The translations under genes and the position numbers were made by a program. 64,000 bases of DNA from Lachnospiraceae bacterium (GTDB lineage Bacteria; Bacillota; Clostridia; Lachnospirales; Lachnospiraceae): assembly GCA_030523275.1 (NCBI GenBank), contig JAUNIX010000001.1:102975-166974 (forward strand), in the 5' to 3' direction. Positions 62,445 to 64,000 of the stretch are shown one piece after another (position 1 is the first letter of the stretch; each line of letters starts with the position of its first letter). The notes below the pieces were generated by a model. The model did no database searches and was not told the origin of the DNA. It saw nothing but the letters and a program-made list of their open reading frames with translations.

Positions 62445-63554
62445 ATGGCAAGTTTATCTTTGAAGAATATATGTAAAGAATATCCAAATGGATATAAAGC
62501 AGTGAAAGATTTTAACTTAGAGATTGCAGATAAAGAATTTATTATTTTCGTAGGACCATCTGGTTGCGGAAAATCAACAACTTTGAGAATGGTTGCAGGA
62601 TTAGAAGATATTTCATCTGGAGAATTCAAGATTGATGGTGTATTAATGAACGATGTGGAATCCAAAGATAGAGATATCGCAATGGTATTCCAGAACTACG
62701 CATTATATCCACATATGACTGTTTATGATAACATGGCATTTGGATTAAAATTAAGAAAAACACCAAAAGATGAAATTGATAAAATGGTTCGCGAAGCAGC
62801 AAAAATTCTTGATTTAGAGAAATTATTAGATCGTAAACCTGCAGCTTTATCTGGTGGACAGAGACAGCGTGTTGCAATGGGACGTGCGATTGTACGTAAT
62901 CCAAAAGTATTCTTAATGGATGAACCTTTATCAAACTTAGATGCAAAACTTCGTGTTCAGATGCGTACAGAAATTTCTAAACTTCATAAACGTCTTGGCG
63001 CTACAATTATCTATGTAACACATGACCAGACAGAAGCGATGACATTAGGAACAAGAATCGTTGTTATGAAAGATGGAGTCATTCAGCAGGTAGACAGCCC
63101 ACAGAATCTGTATAATAAACCACAGAATTTATTCGTAGCTGGATTTATTGGATCTCCACAGATGAACTTCCTTGAAGCAGTATGCACAGTAAAAGGTAAT
63201 GATGTATACTTAAAGATTAATGATGTTGAAATTAAGTTACCTGAAAGTAAAGCAAAGAAATTAATTGCTGGTAACTATAATGGAAAACAGGTAATCGCTG
63301 GAATTCGTCCAGAAGATGTGACAGAAAAAGCAGAAGCAACTTACAAAAATTCTGCAGTCATCAGAGCAAAAGTAAATGTTTATGAATTATTAGGATCTGA
63401 AGTATACTTATACTCAGAAGCAGGTCAGAATAAACTGACAGCAAGAGTAAGTTCAACAACAAAAGCTAGAACCGGTGATGTTGTTGATTTTGCGATCGAC
63501 GTTGATAAAATCCATGTATTTGATAAGTCAACAGAACAGACAATTGCAAACTAA
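62445..63554 (+). CDS. msmX: Sugar ABC transporter ATP-binding protein (MsmX/UgpC family)
   Basis: This 369-aa ATPase energises one or several oligosaccharide transporters. It has Walker A GPSGCGKST, the Q-loop MVFQNYALYPHM, signature LSGGQRQRVAMGRAIV, Walker B VFLMDEPLSNLDAKL, the H-loop VTHDQTEAM, and a C-terminal regulatory domain with IAGIRPEDV. The codon use is more uniform than in neighbours, as is common for a highly expressed gene. It closes the alpha-galactoside operon. Confidence 0.94.
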   Translation: MASLSLKNICKEYPNGYKAVKDFNLEIADKEFIIFVGPSGCGKSTTLRMVAGLEDISSGEFKIDGVLMNDVESKDRDIAMVFQNYALYPHMTVYDNMAFGLKLRKTPKDEIDKMVREAAKILDLEKLLDRKPAALSGGQRQRVAMGRAIVRNPKVFLMDEPLSNLDAKLRVQMRTEISKLHKRLGATIIYVTHDQTEAMTLGTRIVVMKDGVIQQVDSPQNLYNKPQNLFVAGFIGSPQMNFLEAVCTVKGNDVYLKINDVEIKLPESKAKKLIAGNYNGKQVIAGIRPEDVTEKAEATYKNSAVIRAKVNVYELLGSEVYLYSEAGQNKLTARVSSTTKARTGDVVDFAIDVDKIHVFDKSTEQTIAN

Positions 63555-63628
63555 AAATAATTATTAGATTACGAGCGAGATACCATAAATAATTATTAGG
63601 TCTTTCAGATTATTTTGGAAGTTTCAAG

Positions 63629-63661
63629 AGGGGCTGTTGCATAAAGCAAAGCCCCTTTTTT
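63629..63661 (+). terminator. Terminator of the alpha-galactoside operon
   Basis: AGGGGCT (63629-63635) and TTGC (63637-63640) pair with GCAA (63646-63649) and AGCCCCT (63650-63656) across ATAAA, followed by a run of T. A typical strong terminator, about 75 bp after the ATPase gene. Confidence 0.88.
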
Positions 63662-63704
63662 ATTTCATAGGAAATTACAACGTAATTTCCTATGAAATAA
63701 AAAA
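63656..63704. repeat. Perfect 23-bp inverted repeat upstream of the GH13 gene
   Basis: TTTTTTATTTCATAGGAAATTAC-AAC and its perfect reverse complement at 63682-63704 form 23-bp arms with a three-base loop. Pairing can extend further out, CAAAGC at 63647 with GCTTTG at 63710, past an internal mismatch, into the right arm of the terminator. Confidence 0.85.
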
Positions 63705-63765
63705 GCTCCGCTTTGTTCTTTACCGAAAAGTACAAGGCAAGCACATAAAAAGGAGTGAGACCAAA

Positions 63766-64000
63766 ATGAAAAAAAGTGAAACATTATATGAAAAGAGATT
63801 TGACAGGCATTTTGATGAACTTAAATGGTTGTATACAGAACTTTATAATAATGATGCCATGTTTAAAGAGCTGTGTGAGCAGATGAAAGTCTTTTACGAT
63901 GAGCGTAGGGACAGCCTTAAAGTACTCGACCATGTCAGAGAGATTGAACCTGACTGGTATAAGAAGAATGATATGCTCGGTATGATGTTTTATATCGACA
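63766..64000 (+). CDS. GH13 (amylosucrase-like) enzyme, N-terminus only
   Basis: The gene is cut by the right edge; 78 residues are visible. The ATG at 63766 follows an AAGGAG site. The helical N-terminal segment (YEKRFDRHFDELKWLYTELY, then FYDERRDSLKVLDHVREIEPDWYKKNDMLGMMFYID) resembles the start of amylosucrase-type GH13 enzymes, which carry an Arg-x-x-x-Leu-Lys-x-Leu-Asp motif before the barrel. If right, it would process sucrose, a product of raffinose hydrolysis, which fits the alpha-galactosidase operon upstream. Confidence 0.55.
   Translation, partial: MKKSETLYEKRFDRHFDELKWLYTELYNNDAMFKELCEQMKVFYDERRDSLKVLDHVREIEPDWYKKNDMLGMMFYID

Larger units (their letters stand above)
63556..63765 (+). 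other. Intergenic stretch with two overlapping hairpins
   Basis: The stretch holds a 12-bp direct repeat (AATAATTATTAG, about 63560 and 63589), then a GC-rich terminator hairpin at 63629-63656 and a long inverted repeat at 63656-63704 whose T-rich left arm is also the terminator's T-run. No gene was seen before the GH13 start. Confidence 0.6.

Overview
The window is low-GC DNA from a Gram-positive anaerobe, most likely a member of the Lachnospiraceae (Clostridia). Pointers are strong AGGAGG-type ribosome sites, a class B sortase beside a small SPKTA-anchored surface protein, a PHP-type CpsB phosphatase with two fused Wzz/tyrosine-kinase proteins, BspA-like leucine-rich repeats, a DUF6106-like protein in an alpha-galactoside operon, and a perfect CcpA cre site. 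No tRNA, rRNA, CRISPR array or intact insertion sequence was seen.

Layout. (1) 1-23.0 kb: a Wzx/Wzy-type exopolysaccharide cluster, all on the + strand. It holds a CapD-like dehydratase (cut by the left edge), a priming sugar-phosphate transferase, a cassette of aldolase, 2-hydroxyacid dehydrogenase, asparagine-synthase-like protein and NhaC transporter, six glycosyltransferases, an EpsG-like polymerase, an ATP-grasp protein, wecB, a pyruvyl transferase, a GH88/105-like protein, a flippase, a GH16 lipoprotein and a metallophosphoesterase. (2) 23.0-29.4 kb: a very AT-rich island. It carries a small membrane protein plus coiled-coil protein pair (+ strand), and opposite them an AvcD-like zinc deaminase with a membrane-anchored, catalytically defective dCTP-deaminase/dUTPase-fold protein (- strand). 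A Cro/CI-type regulator is interrupted by an in-frame TGA. Both operons have the same promoter layout (two TTGTCAA boxes 20 bp apart, the second acting as -35, then 18 bp to TATGATAAAATT), so they look like one regulon. The right edge of the island is a decayed metallophosphoesterase related to the intact one on its left. This is the best candidate in the window for an undescribed, defence-like system. (3) 29.4-38.2 kb: sortase B, an LCP ligase and sortase substrate, then CpsB, an anchored Ig-like protein, two BY-kinases and a broken leucine-rich-repeat gene; this module probably controls polysaccharide export and attachment. (4) 38.2-46.0 kb: AraC regulator, MATE pump, superoxide dismutase and a Bce-type peptide-resistance module with two recognisable BceR operators. 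(5) 46.1-51.8 kb: an RpiR regulator and a fructose-type PTS/RpiA-like/oxidoreductase/HAD sugar operon. (6) 51.8-55.4 kb: LysR regulator divergent from an agmatinase and a YjiH-like membrane protein. (7) 55.5-64.0 kb: AraC regulator and an alpha-galactoside ABC operon with a GH36 alpha-galactosidase, ending in a partial GH13 gene.

Four otherwise complete genes each carry one lesion: a TGA in the island regulator, a TAG in the tyrosine tail of the first BY-kinase, a TAA in the leucine-rich-repeat gene, and a +1 frameshift in the sugar-binding lipoprotein. They may be real variants or assembly errors, and reads should settle which.
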